Made by a program: the position numbers and the translations under genes. From NCBI RefSeq assembly GCF_000738775.1, contig NZ_JPOC01000021.1, positions 62,001 through 126,000 on the forward strand: DNA of 64,000 nucleotides, given 5' to 3'. The DNA comes from Prescottella defluvii. Its GTDB lineage: Bacteria > Actinomycetota > Actinomycetes > Mycobacteriales > Mycobacteriaceae. Of the stretch, positions 1 to 9,032 are shown in pieces; the first letter of the stretch is position 1, and each line of letters opens with the position of its first letter. The notes under the pieces are model-generated. The model was not told the origin of the DNA. It ran no database searches and saw nothing but the letters and a program-made list of their open reading frames with translations.

Positions 1-588
1 GATCAGCAGTCGCGGATTGCAGGCCATGACCATCGCGATCATCACCCGCTGGCACATGCCACCGGAGAACGCGTGCGGGTACTCCCGTACCCGGTCCGCC
101 GCCCGCGGGATCTGCACCAACTCCAGCATCTCCACCGCGCGCGCCATCGCCGCCTTGCGGTCCAGACCCAGATGCTTGCGCACCGACTCCGCGATCTGAT
201 CACCGACCGTGTAGGCGGGGTTGAGGGACCGGATCGGCTGCTGGAAGATCATGCCCATCCCGGTGCCGCGCAGGTCCCGCCATTCCTTGCCCGGCAACCG
301 AGTCAGGTCACGGCCGTCGAACTCCACGCTGCCCCGGGAGATCCGTCCCCCGGTGTCGCCGGTCAAGCCCATCACCGCGAGCGACGACACGGTCTTCCCG
401 GAGCCGGATTCGCCGACCAGGGCGACGGATTCGCCGGCGGCGACGTCGAACGAGACGTCCTGCACGGCGGTGACCCAGTCCTTGCGGCCGGCCCGGAACT
501 GCACCGCGAGATCGCGCACCCGCAGCAACGGCGCTGTCGGGTCGACGGGCGTCCCGCCGCGGCGGGTGAGGGTGTCAGTTACTGCCAT
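1..588 (-). CDS. Dipeptide/oligopeptide ABC transporter ATPase (DppD type), partial
   Basis: The ATP-hydrolysing subunit of a peptide-type (PepT/DppD/OppD) ABC importer. Only the first 196 codons are present; the gene runs off the left end of the window. Reading down the minus strand from the ATG at 588, a Walker A motif GESGSGKT lies at about residues 59-66, a Q-loop FQQP at about 115-118 and an ABC signature FSGGMCQRV at about 174-182, just before the expected Walker B. The start overlaps the end of the upstream permease gene by 14 bp, so it is the distal member of a binding protein-DppB-DppC-DppD operon. The cargo is inferred only from family; peptides, nickel or other small solutes are all possible. 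Confidence 0.9.
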   Translation of the reverse strand, partial: MAVTDTLTRRGGTPVDPTAPLLRVRDLAVQFRAGRKDWVTAVQDVSFDVAAGESVALVGESGSGKTVSSLAVMGLTGDTGGRISRGSVEFDGRDLTRLPGKEWRDLRGTGMGMIFQQPIRSLNPAYTVGDQIAESVRKHLGLDRKAAMARAVEMLELVQIPRAADRVREYPHAFSGGMCQRVMIAMVMACNPRLLI

Positions 589-1459
589 TTCGACTCCTCG
601 TCAACGCTCGGCGCACACCGTCACCGAGATAGGTGAACGCGAGCACCGTCAGAAAGATCATCACACCGGGCGGCCACACCAGGTACGGCGCCAATTGCAT
701 GTTCGACGCCGCCGTCGACAGCATCGAGCCCCAGCTCGCCGCCGGCGCCTTCGCACCCAGTCCCAGGAAACTCAGGCTCGCTTCCGCCGCGACCGCGGTG
801 CCCAGCGAGACGGAGATGACCAGCACGATCGGGGGCATCACATTCGGCAGGATGTGCCGAACGATGGTGCGGGAGGTAGTGCAGCCCAACGCGACCGACG
901 CCTCGATGTAGGTGTCGCCACGCACGTCCATCGTCGACGCCCGCGCGACCCGGAAGAACCGGGGCGCCATCACCAGACCGACCGCGAGCATCGCGTTGGT
1001 GATCCCCGAGCCCAGCACCGCGACGATCGTGATCGCCAGCACCAGCGACGGCGCACTCATCAACGCATCCATGATCCGGGTCAGGACGGTATCGACCCAG
1101 CCACCGAGGTAGCCGGCGATCACGCCGAGCGGCAATCCCAGCACCAACGCCAGGACCACCGCCTGCAACGACGCCTGCAACGAGATTCGCGCACCGAAGA
1201 TCAATCGACTCAGCACATCCCGGCCGTAGTCGTCGGTGCCCAACCAGTGCGTCGACGACGGCGGCTGCAACCGCCCCAGCAGATCCTGCGCATACGGATC
1301 GTACGGCGCCAGCCACGGCGCGAACACCGCCATCACGACCAGCAGCAGCACGAACGCCCCGGCCACCGTCGCCGCGGGACGCCGTCGCACCACACCCCAC
1401 ACCCGACCGGCACGCCCAGGAGCCCGGTCCGCCACCTCGGTAGGCAAAGTTGTTGTCAT
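575..1459 (-). CDS. Peptide-type ABC transporter permease, DppC family
   Basis: Inner-membrane permease of the same importer, 294 residues. It has an N-terminal membrane segment (FVLLLVVMAVFAPWL) followed by the DppC-type periplasmic YDPYAQD...HWLGTDDYGRD stretch, then several hydrophobic helices. The cytoplasmic EAA-like coupling loop is visible at YIEASVALGCTTSR, where the ATPase docks. The ATG at 1459 overlaps the stop of the dppB-like gene by 4 bp (ATGA), which argues for translational coupling and fixes this start against longer in-frame alternatives. Confidence 0.93.
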   Translation of the reverse strand: MTTTLPTEVADRAPGRAGRVWGVVRRRPAATVAGAFVLLLVVMAVFAPWLAPYDPYAQDLLGRLQPPSSTHWLGTDDYGRDVLSRLIFGARISLQASLQAVVLALVLGLPLGVIAGYLGGWVDTVLTRIMDALMSAPSLVLAITIVAVLGSGITNAMLAVGLVMAPRFFRVARASTMDVRGDTYIEASVALGCTTSRTIVRHILPNVMPPIVLVISVSLGTAVAAEASLSFLGLGAKAPAASWGSMLSTAASNMQLAPYLVWPPGVMIFLTVLAFTYLGDGVRRALTRSRNGSN

Positions 1460-2397
1460 GCGCGCACCTTCGGATTGAAGTAGCCGTACGAGATGTCGAC
1501 CAACAGATTCACGACCACCACCACACACGTGGTGAACAACACGAACCCGAGCAACACCGGAACATCGTGGTTCTGCACACTGTTGACCGCCAGCGAACCC
1601 ATCCCCGGCATGCCGTAGATGATCTCGATCGTCACCGCACCACCGAGAACCTCGGAGACCCGGAACCCGAGGACCGTGACCACCGGGATGCACGCGTTCT
1701 TCAGACCGTGCTTGAGGACCACACTGGCCTGACCGAGCCCGCGCGCCTTCGCATTCAGGATGTAGTCGCTGCCCATCACCTGCCCGAGGGCCGACCGCAA
1801 TTGCAGTGTCACCTCCGCCGCCGGCAACAGCGCCAACGCCACGCCCGGCAACACCAGGTGCTGGAACCACGGCACCACCCCGTCCGACAGCGGGACGTAG
1901 CCGAATGCCGGGAAGATCTGATTCGACACCGCGAACAGCGACACCAGCACCAGACCGAACCAGAACGCCGGGATCGCGATCGCGATCGATGCGAGCACAT
2001 TGATGCCGCGGTCGACCACGCCACCCGGACGCAGCGAGCCCAGCACCCCGAGGATCACACCGATCACGACCGCGAGCACCATCGCGAACCCGACCAACGA
2101 CAACGTCGTCGCCATCCGCCGCAGCAGCAACTCGGCCACCGACTGGTCCGACAGCAGCGACACTCCCAGGTCACCCTGGAGCACCGACCCGACCCAATCC
2201 AGATACCGCACGAACACGTTCTGATCCAGGTTCAGGCTCGCCCGCAACTGCTCGAGCCGCTCGGGGGTCGACTCCTCCCCCGCGAGGATCACCGCCGGAT
2301 CACCCGGCGCCAGGTCGATCAACAGGAATATCAACAGCGGCACGACCAACAGCAGCGGAATCGCTGCCAGCAGCCTCTTACCGGCATATCGCAACAT
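1456..2397 (-). CDS. Peptide-type ABC transporter permease, DppB family
   Basis: Inner-membrane permease, 313 residues, the usual length for DppB. It opens with a hydrophobic helix (LLAAIPLLLVVPLLIFLLIDL) followed by the family's APGDPA motif, then further helices and the EAA-type loop around DYILNAKARGLG. It sits 54 bp downstream of the binding-protein gene and overlaps dppC by 4 bp, so it belongs to the same operon. A short palindrome (CGAGACGTCTCG) lies in the gap upstream; its role is unknown. Confidence 0.93.
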   Translation of the reverse strand: MLRYAGKRLLAAIPLLLVVPLLIFLLIDLAPGDPAVILAGEESTPERLEQLRASLNLDQNVFVRYLDWVGSVLQGDLGVSLLSDQSVAELLLRRMATTLSLVGFAMVLAVVIGVILGVLGSLRPGGVVDRGINVLASIAIAIPAFWFGLVLVSLFAVSNQIFPAFGYVPLSDGVVPWFQHLVLPGVALALLPAAEVTLQLRSALGQVMGSDYILNAKARGLGQASVVLKHGLKNACIPVVTVLGFRVSEVLGGAVTIEIIYGMPGMGSLAVNSVQNHDVPVLLGFVLFTTCVVVVVNLLVDISYGYFNPKVRA

Positions 2398-2451
2398 CGT
2401 CGGCCTCTCGAGACGTCTCGGCGGATGGATGGGAGGGCGGGAGACCGCGTG

Positions 2452-4029
2452 CTACTTCGCGATCCCCACGTGGCGAATGTCGAAGAGACCGTTGTTCACC
2501 CACGGGATACCGTCGATGCCGACGACCTTGTCGACCGCGACGGTGGCGTTGGTGAGGTTGCAGATCGGCACGAACATCGCCTCCTTCAGGGTCTGGTCCC
2601 CGATGTCCTGGTAGAGGGGTGCCCGCTCGTCCTGCGACAGAGTCGGATTCGCGGCCTTAGCGGCCAGCTCCTTGATCTGAGGGTTGCCGTTCGACAGGTC
2701 GTAGGCGCCGAGAACGTAGGTGTTCACCGTCTCGGCGGGATCGACCTTCGGGGTGAAGCTGTTGGCAACCATGGACTGGAAGTCCCCCGCGGCGTAGCGC
2801 GGTTCGTTCTGACTGTTCGGGACCGGATTGAGTTCGGCATCGAATCCTGCTGCGGCGAGCATGGACTGGATGACGTTGGCGGGCTTCTCCGTGTTGGTTC
2901 CCGCACCGAACGTGAGGGTGATCTTCGGCGCTCCCCCGGCGCCCTGGACGATGCTCTTGGCCTTGTCCAGGTCGAACGCGTACGGGTACTCGTAGGAGTC
3001 GTCAGCTGCCCAGCTGCCGGCGGGGAACAACTGCTGGTAAGGCGTGCAGGTGCCGGAGAACAGCGCGCTGATGGCCGCGGGGTCGATCGAGTAGGCGACG
3101 GCCTGCCGGACCTCCGGCTTCGTCAGATCGCCCTGCGCGCGCATGTACACACCGAGCACGTTGCGGAACGAGACCTCGTCGACCGCCAGGGTGCCGCTCT
3201 TCGCGAGCGACTGCGCCTCGACGACCTCGTTGGCGGAACTGACCCAACTGAGGTCGACGGCCCCGGTCTTGAGACCGTTCAGACGGGTGCTCGCGTCGGG
3301 CATCGCCTTGATCTCGATGCCCGCGACCTTGCCCGCCTCCGGATCCCAGTTGGTGCCCTCGGCCCGAACGAGCACCAGCGTTTCCTCGGGGACGTAGGAG
3401 GCGACCTCGTATGCTCCCGATCCGCTCTTGCCCGGATCGTTCCGGATGTCCGTGCCCGCCTCGATGGCCTTCGGGCTGATCATCATTCCGGCGTTGGTGC
3501 TGAAGACACCCGGAAGTTCGACACCGCTGCCCGGCGCCAACCGGAGCCGGACCGTGTGATCGTCGACCACCTCGGTCGCCGTGATGTTCTTGAACGCGGC
3601 CACCACGGTGCTGCCTTCCATCGTCTGGCCGCGCTTGATGTTCGCGGCCACCGCCGCCGCATCGAACGGGGTACCGTCGTGGAAGGTCACGCCCTGGCGC
3701 AGCTTCAGGTCCAGGTACGACCCGTCCGCGGCGAACTCCCACGACTCCGCAAGCCCCGGTTCGAGATTGCTGTCGGCGTCGACAACGGTGAGCCGGTCGA
3801 AGATGGGCGAGAGGTAACCGTATCCACCGACACTGGTCTGCAGGTAGGGATCGAGGTTCCGGGACGGCGCCGCGGTCGCGACACGCAGGGTCGCGGACGA
3901 ATCGAGTTCTCCGGAATCAGCCGACGATGTCGTCGAGGAAGACGCACCGCCGCCACAGCCGGCCAGTGCCACTGCGGCGACGGCCACCGCCACCAGGCTC
4001 CTCGAACCGCGAATCCACTTGTCCATCAT
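2452..4029 (-). CDS. Peptide-type ABC transporter substrate-binding lipoprotein
   Basis: Family 5 extracellular solute-binding protein, 525 residues. A lipoprotein signal peptide is clear: a basic start (MMDKWIRGSR), a hydrophobic core and lipobox LAGC, followed by a Ser/Thr/Gly-rich linker. The mature part shows the family pattern (LRVATAAPSRNLDP, then LRQGVTFHDGTPFDA). The start at 4029 is chosen because AGGAGG lies six bases upstream; longer in-frame starts have no ribosome site. It is the first gene of the operon with dppB, dppC and dppD. The ligand cannot be read from the sequence. Confidence 0.93.
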   Translation of the reverse strand: MMDKWIRGSRSLVAVAVAAVALAGCGGGASSSTTSSADSGELDSSATLRVATAAPSRNLDPYLQTSVGGYGYLSPIFDRLTVVDADSNLEPGLAESWEFAADGSYLDLKLRQGVTFHDGTPFDAAAVAANIKRGQTMEGSTVVAAFKNITATEVVDDHTVRLRLAPGSGVELPGVFSTNAGMMISPKAIEAGTDIRNDPGKSGSGAYEVASYVPEETLVLVRAEGTNWDPEAGKVAGIEIKAMPDASTRLNGLKTGAVDLSWVSSANEVVEAQSLAKSGTLAVDEVSFRNVLGVYMRAQGDLTKPEVRQAVAYSIDPAAISALFSGTCTPYQQLFPAGSWAADDSYEYPYAFDLDKAKSIVQGAGGAPKITLTFGAGTNTEKPANVIQSMLAAAGFDAELNPVPNSQNEPRYAAGDFQSMVANSFTPKVDPAETVNTYVLGAYDLSNGNPQIKELAAKAANPTLSQDERAPLYQDIGDQTLKEAMFVPICNLTNATVAVDKVVGIDGIPWVNNGLFDIRHVGIAK

Positions 4030-4537
4030 GCAATGCCTCCTGAAAAGACCCACGACGAATCGGTTCGCACCGTACGTGGGATCGCACTTTCGTGTTGTAC
4101 GCAGCCGGCAGCGGACCACCTGCCCGGCTGATCGGGTCGACTCGGGTGGTTCGCGCCACGCGCGGATTACTGACGAGTAGCCCGGAAGAGCTGCGGCAAA
4201 AGATGTTTCAGTCCCCTGCCATCGCTGGAAGGGACACTAGCAGTGTGTCACATCCGATGTGCGGCAAATCACACCGGGTTGCGACGGTCGACGCCGGCGC
4301 AGCGCGCCGAATCGTGTCCGGACATCCCGAACAAACGCACGACAGGGCGTTTCGCGTCTCCGGAACGCCTCATCGGCAACGGTTTTCACATGGTCGACCG
4401 CTTTGGCGATCACGCCGGGCGGCCGGTCGTCGCGTCGACCACCGCCAGGACACCCCTCACAGCCCTCCTCGAACAGCGCGAACGTCTGGAACGCATCTGT
4501 TGATACAGGAGAATCGACGGTCGGTGTGGCCTACGTC
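4030..4537. other. Gene-free spacer with putative promoter/operator
   Basis: Upstream region of the peptide-transport operon. I see no convincing gene on either strand. It contains a perfect palindrome CACATC-C-GATGTG at 4249-4261, about 220 bp before the binding-protein start, which could be a regulator site. The part nearest 4537 is the tail of the neighbouring minus-strand operon, and I see no clear terminator hairpin there. Confidence 0.5.
4249..4261. promoter_or_regulatory. Perfect 13-bp palindrome upstream of the transporter operon
   Basis: CACATC, one base, GATGTG, with perfectly complementary six-base arms in a non-coding spacer. Function as an operator is inference from symmetry and position. 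Confidence 0.35.
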
Positions 4538-5755
4538 TCACTGGGTGGAAAGGAGTGGCATCTCCATCTCGTCGCGACCGTCTCGGACACGCCGCACATG
4601 CGATCGGCCGACGTCACGGATGTCCCGCACACCGAGAAGCGTCAGGCCCCGCTCGATCTCCGACTTCAGAATCGTCAGCACGTGTTCGACGCCGTGTTCA
4701 CCGGCGACGGCCATCCCGTACAGGCACGGGCGGCCGATCAGCACTGCGTCCGCTCCGAGCGCGAGCGCCTTCAGCACGTCCGTGCCACGCCGGATCCCGC
4801 CGTCGAGCAGGACCTCCGCCCGGCCGGCGACGGCGTCGGCGACCGCGGGCAGCGCCGTCACCGACGGCACGCAGCTGTCCAGTTGGCGACCACCGTGATT
4901 CGACACGACGACGCCGTCGAGGCCCAGATCGACGGCGCGGACGGCGTCCTCGGCGCGCAGCACGCCCTTGATGTACAGGCGACCGTGCCAGTTGTCCCGC
5001 ATCCAGGCGAGATCGTCCCAGTTCAAACGGGATTGCACGAGGTGGCGCTCCTGGACCTCGATCGAGGCGAGCGCCGCGGTCACGCCGTCCCCGGACGCGA
5101 GGTTGCGGCCGCCGATCCGCTGGTGCCGCACGACGTCGTAGGCCCATCGCGGGTGCCGGGACACGTCGAGGAGACGGCGCGGCGTCAGGACGGGCGGAAC
5201 CCCCATCCCTGCACGTCTCTCCCCCTCGCGATTGCCGACGGTCGGGACGTCGACCGTCACGAACAGCGAACGGAAGCCGGCGGCCCAGGCGCGCCGCATG
5301 AGTGCCGCGGCCACCCCGCCGGCACCGGGATACAGCTGGAATGCGTGTGGCTCGGCGGCCGCGTCGGCGATCTCCTCGACCGACCAGGTCGACGCCGTGC
5401 TCACGACGCAGCGGGTACCCACCCGCTCCGCTGCACCGATCGCATCGAGGTCGCCGCTCCACCGGGTGAGCCCGTTGAAACCGGTGGGCGCGGTGAGGAC
5501 CGGCATCGAGAGCGGGAACCCGGCGATCTCGGTGGACAGGTCGTGAGTGTCGTGGCCGGCCAGGACGCTCGGCACGAGCCACCAGTCGTCGAACGCCGAG
5601 CGGTTGCCGGCGACGGTGCGCAGGTCGTCGGCCCCGCCCTCGACGTATGCCCACACCATGCGCGGCAGACGCCGTCGCGCAGCCTGCCGGTAGTCCTCGA
5701 CACTGAGCAACTCGCTGGAAGCCTGCCAACGCCAGTCGAATCCGAATGCCTTCAC
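4538..5755 (-). CDS. FMN-dependent alpha-hydroxyacid dehydrogenase/oxidase
   Basis: Member of the lactate/glycolate/mandelate oxidase-dehydrogenase family (FMN TIM barrel), which oxidises an L-2-hydroxyacid to a 2-oxoacid; 405 residues. Family landmarks are the N-terminal SVEDYRQAARRRLP...YVEGGADD, the phosphate/flavin region, the Lys of LYIKGVL, the active-site SNHGGRQLD with its catalytic His, and the C-terminal DGGIRRGTDVLKALALGADAVLIGRP. A GTG start at 5755 overlaps the upstream stop by 4 bp (GTGA). It is the last gene of a five-gene operon that also holds a D-2-hydroxyacid dehydrogenase, so the pair could interconvert or epimerise a 2-hydroxyacid via its oxoacid. The substrate is unknown. 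Confidence 0.88.
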   Translation of the reverse strand: MKAFGFDWRWQASSELLSVEDYRQAARRRLPRMVWAYVEGGADDLRTVAGNRSAFDDWWLVPSVLAGHDTHDLSTEIAGFPLSMPVLTAPTGFNGLTRWSGDLDAIGAAERVGTRCVVSTASTWSVEEIADAAAEPHAFQLYPGAGGVAAALMRRAWAAGFRSLFVTVDVPTVGNREGERRAGMGVPPVLTPRRLLDVSRHPRWAYDVVRHQRIGGRNLASGDGVTAALASIEVQERHLVQSRLNWDDLAWMRDNWHGRLYIKGVLRAEDAVRAVDLGLDGVVVSNHGGRQLDSCVPSVTALPAVADAVAGRAEVLLDGGIRRGTDVLKALALGADAVLIGRPCLYGMAVAGEHGVEHVLTILKSEIERGLTLLGVRDIRDVGRSHVRRVRDGRDEMEMPLLSTQ

Positions 5756-6654
5756 CGAGGCTCTCCTGTCAGTGTTCCGTCGGCGTACGCCGCGACCTTC
5801 CGCGCTACCGCGGACCAGCACCGATCGAGGACGTCGTCGGTGATCCCCGCCGCGTGCGGTGTCACGACCACGCCCGGTGCGCCCCACAGTGGATGGTCGG
5901 CGGGAAGCGGTTCGGGATCGGTGACGTCGAGAATCGCATGGATGCGGCCCGCGACGTCGAGGAGGGCCCGCGTGTCGACCAGTCCGCCCCGGCCGACGTT
6001 CACCAGGACCGCGTGGTCGCGCATCTTCCCCAGGAAATCGGCGTTCACGAGGTGGGCCGTCGTATCACTGAGCGGCACTGCGAGAATCACGACGTCCTGC
6101 TCGCCCAGTCGGGCCATCCCCTCCGTGACGTCCACGATCCCGTCGCGTGCGGTCCGGCCGACCACCGTGACGATGCAGCCGAACGGTTCGAGCATCCGGC
6201 GAACGTGCTCACCGATGTCGCCCGCGCCGAACACCAGGATCCGCTTCCCCGCGAGCGTGCCGGTGCGATGCGCCTCCCATCGCCGATCCGACTGCTTGAC
6301 CCGATACGCAGCGAGATCCCGGTAGTGGCACAGCAACTGCGCGGCCACCCATTCCGCGACCGTGCCGCCGTGCACACGGTCCGCATTGGACACCCGGACG
6401 CCGTCGGGCACGACGTCCGCCCAGCGCTCGACGCCGGAACTGAACAGCTGAACCATCCTCAGCCGCGGCAACTGTGCGAACAGCGGACCGGCGCCCACCG
6501 GATCGAGGCGCTGCACCACCAGGACCTCCGCGGCAGCGGCGTCGTCGGGAAGTCGCGGAACGTCCGGGTCGTACACGACCGCGCGGACGTCCGGGATCCC
6601 GGCGAGCGCTGCCACCCCGCGCTCGTCGGGGACCAGGACCACCGTCGCACTCAT
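5752..6654 (-). CDS. D-isomer-specific 2-hydroxyacid dehydrogenase
   Basis: NAD(P)-dependent dehydrogenase, 300 residues. A Rossmann GxGxxG is visible in VFGAGDIGEHV. The catalytic triad of the family is present: Arg in NVGRGGLVDT, Glu in DVTDPEPLP and His in VTPHAAG. It most resembles the short GhrA/phosphoglycerate-dehydrogenase-like group. Both ends overlap neighbours by 4 bp (ATGA and GTGA), so it is translated in one chain with the aldolase and the FMN enzyme. The exact substrate is not inferable. Confidence 0.88.
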   Translation of the reverse strand: MSATVVLVPDERGVAALAGIPDVRAVVYDPDVPRLPDDAAAAEVLVVQRLDPVGAGPLFAQLPRLRMVQLFSSGVERWADVVPDGVRVSNADRVHGGTVAEWVAAQLLCHYRDLAAYRVKQSDRRWEAHRTGTLAGKRILVFGAGDIGEHVRRMLEPFGCIVTVVGRTARDGIVDVTEGMARLGEQDVVILAVPLSDTTAHLVNADFLGKMRDHAVLVNVGRGGLVDTRALLDVAGRIHAILDVTDPEPLPADHPLWGAPGVVVTPHAAGITDDVLDRCWSAVARKVAAYADGTLTGEPR

Positions 6655-6962
6655 CGGGTGACCTGCTCTCCGGCCGCGCGCCGAGCCGCCACCCAGGTCA
6701 GGATGTCCGCCGGCCAGAGCGGGCGGGAGTGCCGACGATAGTGGTCCCACGTCGCCTCGAGCACCTCGCTCTCGGTGCAACCGCCCAACAGTTCGGCCCA
6801 GTAGTACTCGTCGAGCCGCTCGCCGGGCGGACGCCGCTCGATCCCGGAGATGATCCGGACGACCTCGCGGCACGTGAAGATGTCCGCTGCGCGTTCCGCC
6901 GGGGCGGGACGGGCCGCTACCGGGCCCGGTCCCGCCCCCACGGATGCCGATTCCACGGTCAT
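6651..6962 (-). CDS. Small protein of unknown function within the catabolic operon
   Basis: A 103-residue soluble protein that I do not recognise. It has an Ala/Pro-rich N-terminus followed by a compact acidic/basic region (ADIFTCREVVRIISGIERRPPGE, then EYYWAELLGGC). There is no signal peptide or membrane segment. It is real rather than a spurious ORF: both ends make 4-bp ATGA overlaps with convincing genes. It could be a small accessory subunit of the neighbouring aldolase or dehydrogenase. Confidence 0.7.
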   Translation of the reverse strand: MTVESASVGAGPGPVAARPAPAERAADIFTCREVVRIISGIERRPPGERLDEYYWAELLGGCTESEVLEATWDHYRRHSRPLWPADILTWVAARRAAGEQVTR

Positions 6963-7714
6963 CGCGGCCGGGACAGGATCTTCTGCGCGAGAGTCGGTTC
7001 GGCACGCAATGCCGCGCGCACCGCCGCTTCCCAGAAGCCGTGGTACCCGTTGCCGTCGTTCTTCAACTGCCGGTCGAGCCACCAGTCCGGGAGCGACGTC
7101 TTGTCCGGCCCGCCCGCCACGCGCACCATCCACGCGTTCTTGCACCGCTGTTCGAGCGCGACCGCACGGAGGTAGACCGCCCGCGCGGTGTCCGCGATGA
7201 CGAAGACCCCGTGTCCGCCCAGCAGGGCACGATCGGCGTCCCCGATCGCCCGGACCGCCTTCTCCGCAGCCTCCATGCTGTTGACGGCGCCGTCGTACTC
7301 GTCGACCAGGACCAGCTCACCCCCGCCGAGGCTCGAGCTCTGGTCGTACGCGGGCGGCACCTCCTTGATGTCGCCCCACACCGTGCCGTACTCGGAGTGG
7401 TTGTGCAGCGCCCACACCACCTCCGGGCGGGCGTTGTGCAGCGCCAGGTGCAGCGGGATCCCGAGCGGGACCGGCCAATCACCCTCGATCAGGTTGCCCT
7501 GCAGATCGATTCGCAGAATGTCTTCCGGGCACATCTCCTCCCACGTGAGCAGCCACGGATTGCACAGCAACGTGCCGTCGCCGAGGTTGTAGGTGATGTG
7601 GCCCGCGAGATGGTCGCGGTAGCCCTCGTTCCAGAGGGTCCGGCCGAGCAGGACGATCTCTTCGCGCGGATCGAGTTCCGGGATCAGCCGGTCCGCGGTG
7701 GGGGTGAAACTCAT
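6959..7714 (-). CDS. Class II aldolase/adducin family protein
   Basis: Zinc-dependent aldolase-type enzyme, 251 residues, of the fuculose-phosphate aldolase / ribulose-5-phosphate epimerase superfamily; such proteins cleave or decarboxylate oxo or hydroxy acids. Visible landmarks are LAGHITYNL, the zinc-binding HNHSEYG and the third ligand region LGGHGVFV. It lies 14 bp downstream of the amidohydrolase gene and overlaps the next gene by 4 bp. Together with the two hydroxyacid dehydrogenases it suggests breakdown of a branched or aromatic hydroxyacid, but no known pathway matches gene for gene. Confidence 0.85.
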   Translation of the reverse strand: MSFTPTADRLIPELDPREEIVLLGRTLWNEGYRDHLAGHITYNLGDGTLLCNPWLLTWEEMCPEDILRIDLQGNLIEGDWPVPLGIPLHLALHNARPEVVWALHNHSEYGTVWGDIKEVPPAYDQSSSLGGGELVLVDEYDGAVNSMEAAEKAVRAIGDADRALLGGHGVFVIADTARAVYLRAVALEQRCKNAWMVRVAGGPDKTSLPDWWLDRQLKNDGNGYHGFWEAAVRAALRAEPTLAQKILSRPR

Positions 7715-7728
7715 TGGGTGGATTCCTC

Positions 7729-8934
7729 TCAGCCGCGGGGCAGGACGATCTCGGGCAGCGGGTGGCGGTACAGCTTGGCGGCGTTCTCGCTGCACATCGA
7801 GCGCATCTCGTTCGCCGGAATGTCGCCCCAGTAGTTCTCCAGGACGCTCTGGGTGTGCGGCCAGGTTCCGTCACCGTGCGGGTAGTCCGTCTCGAGCATG
7901 ATGTTCTCGACGCCGATGACGTGGCGCAGTGCAATGGTGGACGGGTCGTCGAGCGTGCAGAACCAGAAGTTGCGGCGCAGGATGTCCGACGGGCGCTCGT
8001 CCCAGCCGAGACCGTAGCCGGAGCGGTCGATGATGTTGTCCAGACGGTCGATCAGCATCGGCACCCAGCCGATGCCACCCTCGCTCATCGCGATCTTGAG
8101 GGTCGGGTGGTCCTTGGGGTAGCCCGACCACAGCCACTCGCTGCACGCGCCGAGCGAGAGCTGACCGAACATGGTGGCGCCCAGCTGAAGCCCCGGGGCT
8201 CCCTGCGGGTACTGGTACATGCCGGAGCTGCCGACGTGCAGCGAGATGACGGTGTCGGTGTCGACGCAGGCCTGGATGATCGGATCCCAGTGGTCGCGAT
8301 CCCACAGCGAGGGAAGGCCGATCGCGTGCGGACGCTCGGGGAAGGTGACCGACGTGAAACCGCGCGCCGCGTTGCGCTTGATCTCCTTGACCGCCTCGAC
8401 CGGATCGGTGAGGTAGGTGATGCCGCCGGGGATCACGCGGGTCGGGTACTCGAGGTACCACTCGTTGTAGAGCCAGTCGTTCCAGGCGCGCACCGCCGCG
8501 ATGCCCACCTCCTTGTCGGACGCGTGCGCGAAGACGCGGCCGCAGAAGCCCGTGATCTGCGACGGAAAGTTGAGCATCGCCCAGATGCCACCCTTGTCCA
8601 TGTCCTTGACGCGGGCATGAATGTCGTAGCAACCGGGACGCATCTGGTCGAAGCGGAACGGCTCGTACTTCACGGACTCCTTGCGGCGTCCGGCGACCGC
8701 GTTCATGCCGACCTGCGAGTAGATGTTGCCGTCGAACTCCCAGACCTGTGCGCCCTCTTCGTTCTCGAGGATCTTCGGTCCCCGGTCCTTCAGCCCCGCG
8801 GGCATCCAGGTCTCGAACAGGTGCGCCGGCTCCACGACATGGTCGTCGACGGAGATGACCGTGTACTTGACCTCGGCCTGCTCGGGCTCCGGGTTGAAGA
8901 GGGCGGGGTCGAGTTCCTGATTGACAGCCGTCAC
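7729..8934 (-). CDS. Amidohydrolase family 2 (ACMSD-like) metal-dependent hydrolase/decarboxylase
   Basis: Amidohydrolase_2 TIM-barrel protein of 401 residues; relatives hydrolyse or decarboxylate carboxylated rings. The N-terminal metal motif is atypical (ISVDDHVVEP, that is DxH preceded by Asp). A later His lies in VISLHVG, and the distal metal Asp in MLETDYPHGDGTWP. The GTG start at 8934 is preceded by AAGGAGA at a good distance. First gene of the minus-strand operon, transcribed divergently from an IclR regulator across a strong palindrome, so it is probably induced by a ligand of that regulator. Confidence 0.87.
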   Translation of the reverse strand: MTAVNQELDPALFNPEPEQAEVKYTVISVDDHVVEPAHLFETWMPAGLKDRGPKILENEEGAQVWEFDGNIYSQVGMNAVAGRRKESVKYEPFRFDQMRPGCYDIHARVKDMDKGGIWAMLNFPSQITGFCGRVFAHASDKEVGIAAVRAWNDWLYNEWYLEYPTRVIPGGITYLTDPVEAVKEIKRNAARGFTSVTFPERPHAIGLPSLWDRDHWDPIIQACVDTDTVISLHVGSSGMYQYPQGAPGLQLGATMFGQLSLGACSEWLWSGYPKDHPTLKIAMSEGGIGWVPMLIDRLDNIIDRSGYGLGWDERPSDILRRNFWFCTLDDPSTIALRHVIGVENIMLETDYPHGDGTWPHTQSVLENYWGDIPANEMRSMCSENAAKLYRHPLPEIVLPRG

Positions 8935-8982
8935 CGATTTCTCCTTTGTCGAAAGGTATTGCAACGCAAACCCTTGCAAGCA

Positions 8983-9003
8983 AAGTATCGCTATGCGATA
9001 CTT
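8983..9003. promoter_or_regulatory. Putative IclR operator: 9-bp arms, 3-bp spacer
   Basis: Perfect inverted repeat AAGTATCGC-TAT-GCGATACTT in the divergent promoter region between the amidohydrolase operon and the iclR-like gene. Position and symmetry fit an operator through which the regulator controls both directions. Related ATAC/GATA half-sites continue to the right (to about 9022). Confidence 0.6.
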
Positions 9004-9032
9004 ACTATCACTTTCAGATACACACAGTAGGA

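Noticed and set aside
2409-2420. CGAGACGTCTCG palindrome as a terminator
   Set aside because: Too short, no loop, and it lies inside a clear operon between the binding protein and dppB.
1450-4131. 893-residue plus-strand open frame
   Set aside because: It is the antisense of dppB and the binding-protein gene; composition is Arg/His/Asp-rich shadow translation and no family pattern is seen.
8962-8982. TTGCAA repeats as an additional regulator site
   Set aside because: Two short copies next to the stronger 9-3-9 palindrome; too short to separate from chance.
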